Part shown: positions 1 to 7,680 of the stretch, in pieces
Numbering within the stretch: the first letter of the stretch is position 1
Layout: every line of letters starts with the position of its first letter
Assembly: GCF_002102255.1 (NCBI RefSeq)
Contig: NZ_LQPH01000081.1
Span: 83,336-147,335 of the forward strand
Source: Mycobacterium nebraskense
GTDB taxonomy: Bacteria; Actinomycetota; Actinomycetes; Mycobacteriales; Mycobacteriaceae
Direction of reading: 5' to 3'
DNA: 64,000 nt
Position numbers and translations under genes: made by a program
Notes under the pieces: generated by a model
Databases searched by the model: none
Seen by the model: the letters and a program-made list of their open reading frames with translations, nothing else
What the model was told of the DNA's origin: nothing

Positions 1-1
1 G

Positions 2-298
2 CTCTGCTCGAGCGATGAGACAGACGACGCCCGCGCCTACGCCAGCGAGGTGCTCGGGCATGCGGATTTGTCCCCGAACTATGTGCGACTGCTCGAGCAC
101 GGTGACGCCGAGGACGTCGGCGACACCATGGCGGCGGGTGACGAGTCGGCCATCCTCGCGCGGTTGCGCCGGTACCGCGATGCGGGTGCTACGGATCTCG
201 CGGCGCGAATCGTCCCGTTGGGTGAGGACGCAACGGAACGCGCCGCATCGCGACTGCGAACCCAGGAGTTCCTGTCGTCGCTCTGCCCGGCTTTGTGA
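2..298 (+). CDS. LLM-class F420-dependent oxidoreductase, C-terminal part (partial)
   Basis: The reading frame is open from the first bases of the window and ends with TGA at 296-298, so only about the last 98 residues are present. The visible stretch around SPNYVRLLE, followed by GDESAILARLRRYRDAG and a final SLCP, resembles the C-terminus of luciferase-like monooxygenase (LLM) family proteins annotated as F420-dependent oxidoreductases in mycobacteria. Such enzymes use reduced coenzyme F420 for hydride transfer. The substrate cannot be told. The gene converges on the ferredoxin gene with no gap. The family call is from remembered tail motifs only; the F420-binding N-terminal barrel lies outside the window. 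Confidence 0.72.
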   Translation, partial: LCSSDETDDARAYASEVLGHADLSPNYVRLLEHGDAEDVGDTMAAGDESAILARLRRYRDAGATDLAARIVPLGEDATERAASRLRTQEFLSSLCPAL

Positions 299-595
299 TC
301 AGCGGGTGAATCCCCACTCCGCCTCGTTCTCTTCGGTTTTGAGGCGCTCCGCCGGGTCTTCCGCATCGGTGAGCGGCGTGTGGGGTGTTGGGTATGTGCG
401 CTCACCGATCTCAGCGATGGCGTGCACCGGGCAGTCCATCAGGGCGCGCATGACCGCGTCGCGATCCTGCTCCGCCACGGTGCCATCGCCGATGAGAGAC
501 GCGTAGCCCCAGTCGTCCAGCGAGAAGTATCCGGGCGCGTACTTTGCACAGATACCGAAGCCGTCGCAAACAGTGCGGTCCAAGCGGATTTTCAT
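299..595 (-). CDS. 3Fe-4S ferredoxin
   Basis: A 98-residue ferredoxin of the mycobacterial P450-partner type. The cluster ligands are C10, C16 and C55 (CDGFGIC and DCPVHA), giving CXXFXXC...CP with Phe13 where a second cysteine would make a 4Fe-4S cluster, so a [3Fe-4S] cluster is expected. The last 30 residues form an extra polar tail (YPTPHTPLTDAEDP). The ATG overlaps the TGA of the upstream NuoF-like gene by four bases, so the two are translationally coupled. The product probably passes electrons between that flavoprotein and an oxidase such as a P450. The partner is inferred from gene order. Confidence 0.88.
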   Translation of the reverse strand: MKIRLDRTVCDGFGICAKYAPGYFSLDDWGYASLIGDGTVAEQDRDAVMRALMDCPVHAIAEIGERTYPTPHTPLTDAEDPAERLKTEENEAEWGFTR

Positions 596-1899
596 GCGAG
601 CCTCACAGCTTCCGCCTCGTAGGGACGGTCGGCGCTGAACGCGCCGCGGGCGCAGTCCTGGCACGTGCCGTCGAGATGTGCGGCGACTTCGCCCGGGAAC
701 TGGCTGAGCAGGCTGGCGGCCACGTTGGTGGCGGCGTCCAGCGTCGCGCACGCGCCGCGTCCGCGCAGCAGCACCGACCAGCGGCGCAACCGTTCGACGT
801 CTTCTGTCGTCGCGACCCGGTCGCGCAGCGCGCCGGCGACGGCGGCCATCGCGGCCGTCCCGTTGAAGCACGAGCCGCATTGGCCGGCGTTTTCGCGGTC
901 GAAGTAGGCCAGCACCGACGCCGCGACCGCGACGGGGCAGTCGTCGGTGATCACCGAGATCGCGCCGCAACCCAGACCGCTGCCGAGTCGCCGCATCGTC
1001 TCGTGGTCCAACGTTGTCTCGAGCACGGTGCGGTTGAGCAGACCGGCAAAGTAGCCACCCATCAACGCCCCGCGCACCTGGTCCGGCGAAACACCATGCA
1101 GACCAAGAAGTTCGGTGAACGGCATGCCATGCGGAAGTTCGTAGAGCACGGGCGGGCGGCCGGCCCCGGTGATGGTGGCCAGGAAGGTGCCCGGGGACAG
1201 CGATGTGCCCTGCGAGCGGAAGGCCGTGGAGCCGTGGCACTGCAGGTAAGGCAGGTTGGCCAGCGTCTCGACATTGCTCACCAACGTCGGTCGATCATCG
1301 ACGCCGACTTCGAATGGGCGTGGCGGCTTGTCCGTCGGCTTGGCCGGGCCACCGTTGAGGGCGCGCACGGCGGCGGTTTCCTCGCCGGCCACGTATCCGG
1401 GCTGCACGGTCATCATGCCGACCGCAACGCCGCCGAGCGCGTCGGGATCGAGCTCGCCGAGTGCCGTTTCGACGCTGTGCGCCGATTCCGGGTCGGACAC
1501 GTAGACGTAAGCGCGGTCGGCGCCGACGATCGTCGCGGCCAACCGGAGTCCGTCCAGGATCAGGTGGGGGCGGTTGCGCAGCAGCCATCGGTCCTTGACC
1601 GAAGCCGGTTCGCCCTCTTCCCCATTCGCGACGACCACGGTGCCACCGGCCCCGGCAATCAAGCGCCCGTTGTCGCGTACCGTTCGCAACTTCACCGCCA
1701 GCGGGAAGGCCGCGCCGCCACGGCCGACCAGCCCGCTGGCCTCGACTTCGCTCAGGAATCCATCGGTGTCGGCAAGCGGCCGGTATCCCCCCAGCTTTCG
1801 ATACGCCGCGAGGTCTTCGGGCCCGTGGCCCAGCTCGCCCAGCAGCCGGGGTTCACAGCCGGGCACGGTGGTGATGGTCGTGGATTGAGTGGTGTTCAC
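592..1899 (-). CDS. NuoF-like NADH-binding flavoprotein
   Basis: A 435-residue protein related to complex I subunit NuoF but encoded away from any nuo operon. Visible family motifs are GRGGAAFP (about 59-66), NGEEGEPAS (92-100), AGEETA (171-176) and SNVET (208-212), which in NuoF bind NADH and FMN, followed by an SLBB-like middle region. The C-terminal iron-sulfur motif is altered. NuoF has C-x2-C-x2-C-x39-C; here the pattern is A338-x2-C341-x2-C344-x39-C384, so the first ligand is alanine. Two more cysteines, C413 and C416, lie near the end. The start is GTG. The gene is fused by a 4-bp overlap to a ferredoxin, which suggests an NADH:ferredoxin oxidoreductase that supplies P450s or similar enzymes (inference). 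Confidence 0.85.
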   Translation of the reverse strand: MNTTQSTTITTVPGCEPRLLGELGHGPEDLAAYRKLGGYRPLADTDGFLSEVEASGLVGRGGAAFPLAVKLRTVRDNGRLIAGAGGTVVVANGEEGEPASVKDRWLLRNRPHLILDGLRLAATIVGADRAYVYVSDPESAHSVETALGELDPDALGGVAVGMMTVQPGYVAGEETAAVRALNGGPAKPTDKPPRPFEVGVDDRPTLVSNVETLANLPYLQCHGSTAFRSQGTSLSPGTFLATITGAGRPPVLYELPHGMPFTELLGLHGVSPDQVRGALMGGYFAGLLNRTVLETTLDHETMRRLGSGLGCGAISVITDDCPVAVAASVLAYFDRENAGQCGSCFNGTAAMAAVAGALRDRVATTEDVERLRRWSVLLRGRGACATLDAATNVAASLLSQFPGEVAAHLDGTCQDCARGAFSADRPYEAEAVRLA

Positions 1900-1922
1900 A
1901 GCTGGCCTGCCATCGTCTTAGT

Positions 1923-1935
1923 TAGGCTTGCGCAC
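1923..1935 (+). promoter_or_regulatory. Leaderless promoter -10 element (TAGGCT)
   Basis: TAGGCT at 1923-1928 fits the mycobacterial TANNNT -10 consensus. It is followed by seven bases and then the ATG at 1936, so transcription would start at or next to the start codon. No Shine-Dalgarno sequence precedes the ATG, as expected for a leaderless mRNA. The whole divergent intergenic gap to the NuoF-like gene is only 36 bp. Confidence 0.6.
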
Positions 1936-2409
1936 ATGCGAACTGCGGTGGTGCGCGTCAACGTCGACCCGGAGAGCGTCTGCACGACCGCGCAGCTACG
2001 AGACGGCATGGCAGCGCTCCTTGAGCTTGCGCGTGCGGCGGGTGCCGACATGGTCGAGAACGACCTTGCCGCGATGCCCGTGGCCCGCCGCGAAATCGAA
2101 TTGCTGATCACGGCCGAAGACGGCGACGCGGCCAGAAACGCCGCAATTGAGTTGTGCGCCAGGGTGTTCAGTGCCAAGCCGGTCCCTGGAGTGGTCACCT
2201 TCATCAGCCGGGGGACCGATGATGACGCGCACGGTGTGTTGTCCGGCTTCGGGCTCTCCGGCGACATCGAGCGTACCCCGGGCGACGATGGTTTCGACAT
2301 CGTGCACGTGACGCTGCGGGAGAAGGACCTCGAACGCATTCCGGAGAGCCGCGTTCACACGGCTCTGGAGGCGTCGCTCAACTGCGAGGTTCACATTCGC
2401 ACCGTGTAG
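1936..2409 (+). CDS. Conserved hypothetical protein
   Basis: I do not recognise a named family. The 157-residue product has no signal peptide, membrane segment or cysteine-rich motif. It opens with MRTAVVRVNVDP, has an alternating alpha/beta pattern, and ends in NCEVHIRTV. The start is set by the leaderless promoter just upstream; the frame is open much further 5', but that extension only mirrors the NuoF-like gene on the other strand. The gene is divergent from the NuoF-like/ferredoxin pair and converges on the alpha/beta hydrolase with a 5-bp gap. Confidence 0.72.
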   Translation: MRTAVVRVNVDPESVCTTAQLRDGMAALLELARAAGADMVENDLAAMPVARREIELLITAEDGDAARNAAIELCARVFSAKPVPGVVTFISRGTDDDAHGVLSGFGLSGDIERTPGDDGFDIVHVTLREKDLERIPESRVHTALEASLNCEVHIRTV

Positions 2410-2414
2410 AGCCA

Positions 2415-3281
2415 TTACGAGCCCAGGAACTCAAGAATCGCGGGCGCCGCCTGCACCCACGTGTCGAACATGTTGAAGTGCTGCACCCGGCCCGCCGCGC
2501 GGTCCTCGGACGCACGCTCCCAGGCATCCTCCGGCCACGGCGGATCGATGAGCTTCGACCCCTTGATCAGGCAACTGACCTCGAGCGACGTACGCTTCGG
2601 GTGATCCATGTCGTTCTCGCCGCCGCGAATGATCAAGGTGGGGACCTTGATCCGGTCGAACATTTCGTCCTCGACGCCCGGGATCGTCTGTCCCGGCTTG
2701 GAAACGAACGCGTTGAGCCAGCGCAGCATCACCTTGAGGAACTCGTCCTTGTCGAAGTCGAGGAAGCGCTGCTTGTTGTTCGGGTTTTCCTCGATGCGAT
2801 CGCGCCACTCCTGCACCTTCACCACGCCGTCCATCCCGGTGCCGCGCACCGCGAGAATGCTGGGGACGATGTAGAAGGAGCCGAGCACGAAGGTGCCGTA
2901 GATGCCGCCGACGATGTTCCACACCACGAGCTTGGTGACCATTTCGGGGTAGAGCATCGTGGTCAGCATGGAATCCCTTGCGCCGCCGGAGCCGCCGGCG
3001 AGAATGCAGCGCTCGAAGCCCAGCCCGGTCACCAACTTATGCAGCGTCTCGGCGCGCATGTGCGACTCACTCTGACCGTAAAACTGCACATCGGAAGCGC
3101 CGCAGTTCGGCCGGTCCCACAGCAACACGCGATAGCCGCCCGCGGCGAGCGCGTCAGCAAGCGGACGCAAGCCCTCGATCTCCTTGCTGAACCGGCCGCC
3201 CGGCGTCAGGGCGATGAGATCGCCGGAGTCACCGAGGATTTCGTAGACGACGTTTCCGCCGTTGATCTCGACTGAAGGCAC
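2415..3281 (-). CDS. Alpha/beta hydrolase
   Basis: A 288-residue cytosolic alpha/beta-hydrolase. The nucleophile elbow is AGGSGG with Ser98. The oxyanion-side motif LTPGGR is near residue 25, and DRPNCGAS at 56-63 is typical of C-C bond hydrolases and haloperoxidase-like members. Likely acid and base are the Asp in RGGENDMDH and the His in VQHFNMF. The start is GTG with GGAGA upstream. It is the last gene of a four-gene minus-strand operon (amidohydrolase, amidohydrolase, Rieske, hydrolase) with gaps of 1 to 29 bp. The context suggests hydrolysis of a ring-cleavage or ester product; the substrate is unknown. Confidence 0.86.
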   Translation of the reverse strand: MPSVEINGGNVVYEILGDSGDLIALTPGGRFSKEIEGLRPLADALAAGGYRVLLWDRPNCGASDVQFYGQSESHMRAETLHKLVTGLGFERCILAGGSGGARDSMLTTMLYPEMVTKLVVWNIVGGIYGTFVLGSFYIVPSILAVRGTGMDGVVKVQEWRDRIEENPNNKQRFLDFDKDEFLKVMLRWLNAFVSKPGQTIPGVEDEMFDRIKVPTLIIRGGENDMDHPKRTSLEVSCLIKGSKLIDPPWPEDAWERASEDRAAGRVQHFNMFDTWVQAAPAILEFLGS

Positions 3282-3296
3282 CCGATTCTCCTGTGG

Positions 3297-3695
3297 TTAG
3301 GCCTGCACCAGAACGTCGTTGCCGACGACGCGCACCGGATAGGTACGGATACTCCATTCGGGCTTGACCGCGGTGGTACCGGTCGCCAGCTCGAAACCCC
3401 ATTGGTGCCAAGGACAATAGATGTACTCCAGGTCGCGCACCATGACCGAGTCACCCGGAGCGGTCTCGTCGACGATCGTGCGCCCCCTTGCGCGGCCCGA
3501 ACAGAGCGGACCGCCTTGGTGCGGACAATAATTCGCGATGGCATAGAAGCTGCCGTTGACGTTGTAGACACCGACACCGTGCCGCCCGATGGGCACCAGT
3601 TTGTGCTTTCCGGGAGGTATCTCATCCACGGTTGCAACGACATGCTCGCGGCCCTGGGCGAGACGGGGCTCGGGCCGTTTGGTTTCTTCCGTCAA
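3297..3695 (-). CDS. Rieske [2Fe-2S] ferredoxin-like protein
   Basis: A 132-residue single-domain Rieske protein. The cluster ligands are C57 and H59 (CPHQGG) and C94 and H97 (CPWHQWGF). The 34-residue spacing between the two pairs is longer than in classic Rieske ferredoxins, and the insert carries CSGRARG. There is no oxygenase catalytic domain or mononuclear iron site, so it is an electron carrier or a small subunit. The only plausible start is TTG, one base after the amidohydrolase stop, so translation is probably coupled. No Rieske oxygenase alpha subunit is in the window; its partner may be one of the neighbouring amidohydrolases or lie elsewhere. Confidence 0.86.
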   Translation of the reverse strand: MTEETKRPEPRLAQGREHVVATVDEIPPGKHKLVPIGRHGVGVYNVNGSFYAIANYCPHQGGPLCSGRARGRTIVDETAPGDSVMVRDLEYIYCPWHQWGFELATGTTAVKPEWSIRTYPVRVVGNDVLVQA

Positions 3696-3696
3696 C

Positions 3697-4842
3697 TCAG
3701 AGCACCCGGGTCTGACCCTCGAGGACCGGAACGGTCTCGGGCAAGTGGTAGGTCGCGATGCCGTTCTTGTACATCACCGCGTCCCGAGCGTGCTTGGGCA
3801 GGTGCTTGACCAACCAGCGCGGGTCGTCGAACGTCCAGTGCGGGTAGTCCGAGGAGAACAGCAGGATCTTCTCGCACTCCATCCATTCCAGCGCGCGGGT
3901 CAGCTCGGTCTTGTCCTCGGGGTAGTCCAGCGGCTGGGTGGTGAACTTGATGTGGTCCTTGACGTACTCCGACGGCTTGCGCTTGATATCCACCCACGAC
4001 TTGCGCGCTTCGTAGATCGCGTCCATTCGCCACATCAGCGGCAGGATCCAGGTGAACGCGTGCTCGACGAAGACGATCCGCAGCGTCGGGAACCGGTCGA
4101 AGACGCCGTCGAAGATCAGGCTCATCACCTGATTGGCGGCCAGCAGCGAGTAGGTGACCATGAAGTCGTGGTTGTAGCTGGGGTAGCCCACCGGCGGTAC
4201 CGGCAGCTCCTCGAAATGGCTGCGTGACAGGTGGCAGCTGACGGTGATGTCGTGCTTGGTGGCTGCCGCCCAGATCGGGTCGTATTTCGGGTGGCCCCAG
4301 GACGGGCGCGGCTCGGCCTTGATCAGGATCTGCGCCATAAAGGGGTGTCCGGCCCAGCGCTCGATCTCGCGCACGGACTCTTCCGGCTCCTCGATGGCGG
4401 CACAAATCGAACCGCGCCACCGCTCGTGCCAGTTGTTGTGACTGTCCAGCCAGTGATTGGCCTGCCAGTCGTTCAGCGCGGCCGCCATCGCGTGCTGCGC
4501 TTCGGGTAGCCGGGCCGGGTAGGCGGCGGGCTCCAGGATCGCAATATCGGAGCCCGCCTCCATGATCAGCTGGCGAAACGCCATGTCCGGGTCGCTGCAG
4601 GGGAACTCGCCGTTGGCGGGGAAGGTGTCCACCCGCATCGCGTAGGAGTGCGCATAGTCCGGGGCGTCGTAGTAGATCTGCTCGCCCACACTGCGCGTGA
4701 GGAAATACTTGCTGCGCCAGGGCTCGGGGATGTACGGGAGGAGCTCACCGCGCTTGGGCGCCGGGTGGACATCCGAATCGACGCATCGGACAGCTATGCG
4801 TTCGGCAGGGGCAACCCGCTCCTGCGAATGGGTCAACGTCAT
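3697..4842 (-). CDS. Amidohydrolase family 2 protein
   Basis: A 381-residue metal-dependent hydrolase or decarboxylase of the amidohydrolase-2 superfamily (TIM barrel). The first metal motif is VDSDVHPAP with D22, D24 and H26. The mid-barrel histidine may be in VSCHLSRSH, and the C-terminal metal aspartate is in LLFSSDYPHW. Members include ACMSD- and resorcylate-type decarboxylases, so C-C or C-N cleavage are both possible. The ATG has AGGAG ten bases upstream. It lies 29 bp downstream of a second amidohydrolase and is a distant paralogue of it and of the protein at 38756-39946. Confidence 0.87.
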   Translation of the reverse strand: MTLTHSQERVAPAERIAVRCVDSDVHPAPKRGELLPYIPEPWRSKYFLTRSVGEQIYYDAPDYAHSYAMRVDTFPANGEFPCSDPDMAFRQLIMEAGSDIAILEPAAYPARLPEAQHAMAAALNDWQANHWLDSHNNWHERWRGSICAAIEEPEESVREIERWAGHPFMAQILIKAEPRPSWGHPKYDPIWAAATKHDITVSCHLSRSHFEELPVPPVGYPSYNHDFMVTYSLLAANQVMSLIFDGVFDRFPTLRIVFVEHAFTWILPLMWRMDAIYEARKSWVDIKRKPSEYVKDHIKFTTQPLDYPEDKTELTRALEWMECEKILLFSSDYPHWTFDDPRWLVKHLPKHARDAVMYKNGIATYHLPETVPVLEGQTRVL

Positions 4843-4871
4843 CTGAATCTCCTCAGTCTGCCGTGTTACTT

Positions 4872-5972
4872 CTACTGTGCGCCCACCCCGGCGGGGATGT
4901 CTATGCCGTAGAGCTGCGCCGCGTTGCGCCAGCACACCTTCTCGCGCTGTTCGGCCGAGAGTGCGCTCGGCAGCTTCTTGATATCGCCGCATTGCCAGTG
5001 CGGATAGCTCGAGCCGAACATGACCATGTCGTCCTTGCCGGTGAAACCGAACCATTCGCCGGCGAACTCCACGTCACCGGGACCGTCGAGGCTGCCCTGA
5101 ACGAAATACACATGACCGGGTAGATAGTCGCTCGGGATCCGCGGCGCCCACGGCGTCTGCTCGAGGTGCGGCCGGCCGAACGTGTCCATCCGCCAGATGA
5201 ACGGCGTCACGAAGTCCGCGGCGCCGTCGCCCCAGACGAACTTGAGACCGTCGAAGCGCTCGAACACTCCCTCGGCGATCATGTTCATCAGGTGGTACAC
5301 GTAGTTCAGCGCCATGAAGCCGACGTACTGCTCGTAGGTGCGGGTGTTCCCGGACGGCGTCGGCGGCGACGCGATGCCCGAGCCGACTTCGATATGTGCA
5401 GCGACGGGAAGGCCCGCGTCCACCGCGGCCTCCCACAACGGCCAGAACTGCGGTTTGCCATAGAGCTCGCGCGATTGCAGCGGGACGCCGATCTGGACCA
5501 CGCGCGGGTGCGATCGCCATTTCTCGATCTCCCGCAGCGCGCCGGCGATGTCGTCCGGGTTCACCCGGATGGTGCCGCGGAACCGCTCGCCGAACTCGCT
5601 GGCCTCCAGCCAGTCCGACACCATCATCTCGTTGTGCGCGGCGTGCAGCGCGCTGCCCAGGTGCCGGTCCGGCATGATCCCGCGCGCCATCGGATGCAGG
5701 ACGGCCACATCGACCCCGCGCTTCGAAAAGAGTTCGTGGGCAACGAATTCCGGGTCGGAACCGGGATACTGCCCGTCCGGGCCCTCGGTGTTGGACGCGT
5801 ATTCACCGCCCGGGGCGCCGTACCAGTCCATCTCGTAATCGGGGAAACCGCGGCTCTTGAACGGCTCGCGCAGGACGCTTCGCAATGCTTTGTTGGACGG
5901 AAAGAAGATGTGCACGCTGGCGTCGATCAACGGCGTGCGGGTTCCGTCGGCGTGTTCGATCACAAAAGCCAT
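4872..5972 (-). CDS. Amidohydrolase family 2 protein
   Basis: A 366-residue amidohydrolase-2 family protein and the first gene of the minus-strand operon. The N-terminal metal motif is LIDASVH (D18, H21). The barrel contains VAAHIEVGSG and the C-terminal motif MFGSSYPHWQ, with Ser-Ser where the next gene's protein has Ser-Asp, so the usual metal aspartate seems to be missing. It may be a regulatory or differently active partner of the adjacent amidohydrolase (inference). The ATG at 5970-5972 has AAGG directly before it; a GTG nine bases further in has better spacing and is an alternative start. Confidence 0.85.
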   Translation of the reverse strand: MAFVIEHADGTRTPLIDASVHIFFPSNKALRSVLREPFKSRGFPDYEMDWYGAPGGEYASNTEGPDGQYPGSDPEFVAHELFSKRGVDVAVLHPMARGIMPDRHLGSALHAAHNEMMVSDWLEASEFGERFRGTIRVNPDDIAGALREIEKWRSHPRVVQIGVPLQSRELYGKPQFWPLWEAAVDAGLPVAAHIEVGSGIASPPTPSGNTRTYEQYVGFMALNYVYHLMNMIAEGVFERFDGLKFVWGDGAADFVTPFIWRMDTFGRPHLEQTPWAPRIPSDYLPGHVYFVQGSLDGPGDVEFAGEWFGFTGKDDMVMFGSSYPHWQCGDIKKLPSALSAEQREKVCWRNAAQLYGIDIPAGVGAQ

Positions 5973-6016
5973 CCTTCGGCTCGGGCAGCCAGAATGAGCC
6001 CGGGAGAGCCATATGA

Positions 6017-6027
6017 TAGATAATCTA
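6017..6027. promoter_or_regulatory. Small AT-rich palindrome upstream of the amidohydrolase operon
   Basis: TAGATAATCTA is a perfect odd-centred palindrome 45 bp upstream of the first amidohydrolase start, inside an unusually AT-rich stretch (6011-6060). It could be a regulator site or part of the promoter. The remaining bases to 6203 show no other clear element. Confidence 0.35.
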
Positions 6028-6203
6028 ACATTTTCATCTGGCGTCAATCAACGGGTTTCCGGTAATCGCTTCGGTTAATCATCTGCCCTGGTAGTCGGGA
6101 TATGGCGGGCCGCTGCGCCAGTATCGTTCTTAAATCTGAATAATACCATTCTCCGGTCTGTGGATAAGTGCCATCCGCCTCTATCTGGGAGGGAAGCGAC
6201 GGG

Positions 6204-7097
6204 CTAGGCGGAGGGCTGGCCCACGGTCACGCCGGCGGCCTTCTCGAGCGGTTTGATCACCGTCGTGAAGTCCGAATCGAGTCCCTGGTCCTCCGCCGCG
6301 GCCTCCCAGAGTCGGCCGATGGTTGCGGCGACGTCCGTCGGCACGCCGAGCGCTTCCGCTTCGTCGAGGTACAGGTGCACGTCTTTGACCATCAGGCCGG
6401 TGGCGAACCCGTAATCGAAAGTCCGCGGGAGGATCGCGCGGGGGAATTTGTCCCGGCTCGCGCTCGTCGCCCCCGAGCCTGCGTTGAGCACCTCGATCAT
6501 CACGCCCGGGTCGAGACCGGCCTTGACGCCCATCACGACGACCTCCGCGGTGGCGGCCAGGACATTGGCCGCCAGGATGTTGTTGGCGAGCTTCATCGTC
6601 TGCGCCGATCCGGGTTTGTCTCCGACATAGAACGGCCGGCCGATCGCCTCGAGTGCGGTTCGGACCACGTCGAATTCATCACGCGGACCGGACACCATGA
6701 CCGCGAGTGCGCCCTTCTCGGCTCCGCCGACGCCGCCGCTGACCGGGCTGTCGATCGCCACGATGTTCCGCTCGGCGAGTCGGTCATGGATCTGCACCGC
6801 CGTCCGGCTGCCGACGGTGGACAGGTCGACATAGCGCTTGATCCGTGCGCCCTGGATCACGCCCGCCGCACCGGTCGCCACCTCAAGCGAGGCGCTCGGC
6901 GTCGGGAGGCTGGCCATGACCGTCTCGGTGCGGTCGGCGACCTCTTTCGGCGATGACGCGGGGCGCGCCCCCAGGGCGACGATGCGATCGAGCGCCACGC
7001 CGCGCGTGTCGAACGCGACGACATCGTGGCTTTCCTGAATCAGGCGGCGCGCCATGGGAAAGCCCATGTTTCCCAGCCCGATGAATCCGACCTCCAC
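6204..7097 (-). CDS. NAD(P)-dependent 3-hydroxyisobutyrate-dehydrogenase-like oxidoreductase
   Basis: A 297-residue beta-hydroxyacid dehydrogenase. The Rossmann motif GFIGLGNMGFPMA is at residues 4-16. The substrate motif SPVSGGVGGAEKG is near 118-130, and the catalytic lysine is in GSAQTMKLANN. The family oxidises 3-hydroxyisobutyrate, tartronate semialdehyde or 6-phosphogluconate-like acids. The start is GTG. It lies 9 bp downstream of the carboxymuconolactone-decarboxylase-like gene, so the two form an operon. The true substrate is unknown; it probably handles a short hydroxy acid from the pathway encoded around it. Confidence 0.88.
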   Translation of the reverse strand: MEVGFIGLGNMGFPMARRLIQESHDVVAFDTRGVALDRIVALGARPASSPKEVADRTETVMASLPTPSASLEVATGAAGVIQGARIKRYVDLSTVGSRTAVQIHDRLAERNIVAIDSPVSGGVGGAEKGALAVMVSGPRDEFDVVRTALEAIGRPFYVGDKPGSAQTMKLANNILAANVLAATAEVVVMGVKAGLDPGVMIEVLNAGSGATSASRDKFPRAILPRTFDYGFATGLMVKDVHLYLDEAEALGVPTDVAATIGRLWEAAAEDQGLDSDFTTVIKPLEKAAGVTVGQPSA

Positions 7098-7106
7098 GGC
7101 GCGTCC

Positions 7107-7487
7107 CTAGTCCCGTTCCGCTTCGGCGAACGCCTCACTCGCGATGCGGAAGCTGTCGACCGCGGCCGGCACGCCCGCGTAAATGGCCACCTGCAGGAAG
7201 ATCTCCCGAATCTCGTCGCGAGTGACGCCGTTGGTCAGCGCCGCCTTGACGTGCGTGCGCAATTCGTTCGGCCGATTGAGCACCGAAATCATCGCCAGGT
7301 TGAGCATGCTGCGGGTCTTTCGGGACAGCCCCTCGCGACCCCACAGCGCGCCCCAGCAGTATTCGGTGACGAGGTCCTGCAGAGGCTTGGTGAAGTCGTC
7401 CGCGTCGGCGAGCGCGCGGTTGACGTACTCCTCGCCGAGCACGCTAGAGCGGATGTCCAGCCCCCGCTGGTAGGTTTCGCGGTCCAA
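7107..7487 (-). CDS. Carboxymuconolactone decarboxylase family protein
   Basis: A 126-residue all-alpha protein of the CMD/AhpD superfamily. It resembles gamma-carboxymuconolactone decarboxylase, which acts in the protocatechuate branch of the beta-ketoadipate pathway. Family residues are visible in TEYCWGALWGREGL and in LRTHVKAALTNG. There is no CXXC pair, so an AhpD-like peroxidase role is unlikely. I place the start at TTG 7485-7487 because AAGGAG lies six bases upstream; no ATG fits. The protocatechuate pathway enzymes are not nearby, so the exact reaction is open. It is the first gene of the operon with the dehydrogenase and divergent from the nitroreductase. Confidence 0.85.
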   Translation of the reverse strand: MDRETYQRGLDIRSSVLGEEYVNRALADADDFTKPLQDLVTEYCWGALWGREGLSRKTRSMLNLAMISVLNRPNELRTHVKAALTNGVTRDEIREIFLQVAIYAGVPAAVDSFRIASEAFAEAERD

Positions 7488-7581
7488 TGTCTTCTCCTTC
7501 GTCCCGGGGGCGCCGGTGCACTCGCCCTGAGCGCAGTCTCGCATCGCAACCGATCCGCGCGGTCTACAGTCGACACTCGGT

Positions 7582-7601
7582 GAACGATCTCAAGATTGTT
7601 C
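7582..7601. promoter_or_regulatory. Inverted repeat in divergent promoter region (candidate operator)
   Basis: GAACGATCT-CA-AGATTGTTC has nine-base arms with one mismatch. It lies in the 193-bp gap between the divergent CMD-like gene (start 7487) and nitroreductase (start 7681), as expected for a regulator of both. The cognate regulator is not obvious in the window. Confidence 0.5.
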
Positions 7602-7680
7602 GCGGGCGCACCTGGACGCCGACCAGACTTCGCCAGGACCGAGTCGGCTTGGACTGCAACGCAATTGCAAAGGAGAAGTC

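Noticed and set aside
544..1935. Long in-frame 5' extension of the hypothetical gene at 1936, over 450 codons
   Set aside because: It mirrors the NuoF-like gene on the opposite strand and has no family likeness. A leaderless promoter sets the start at 1936.
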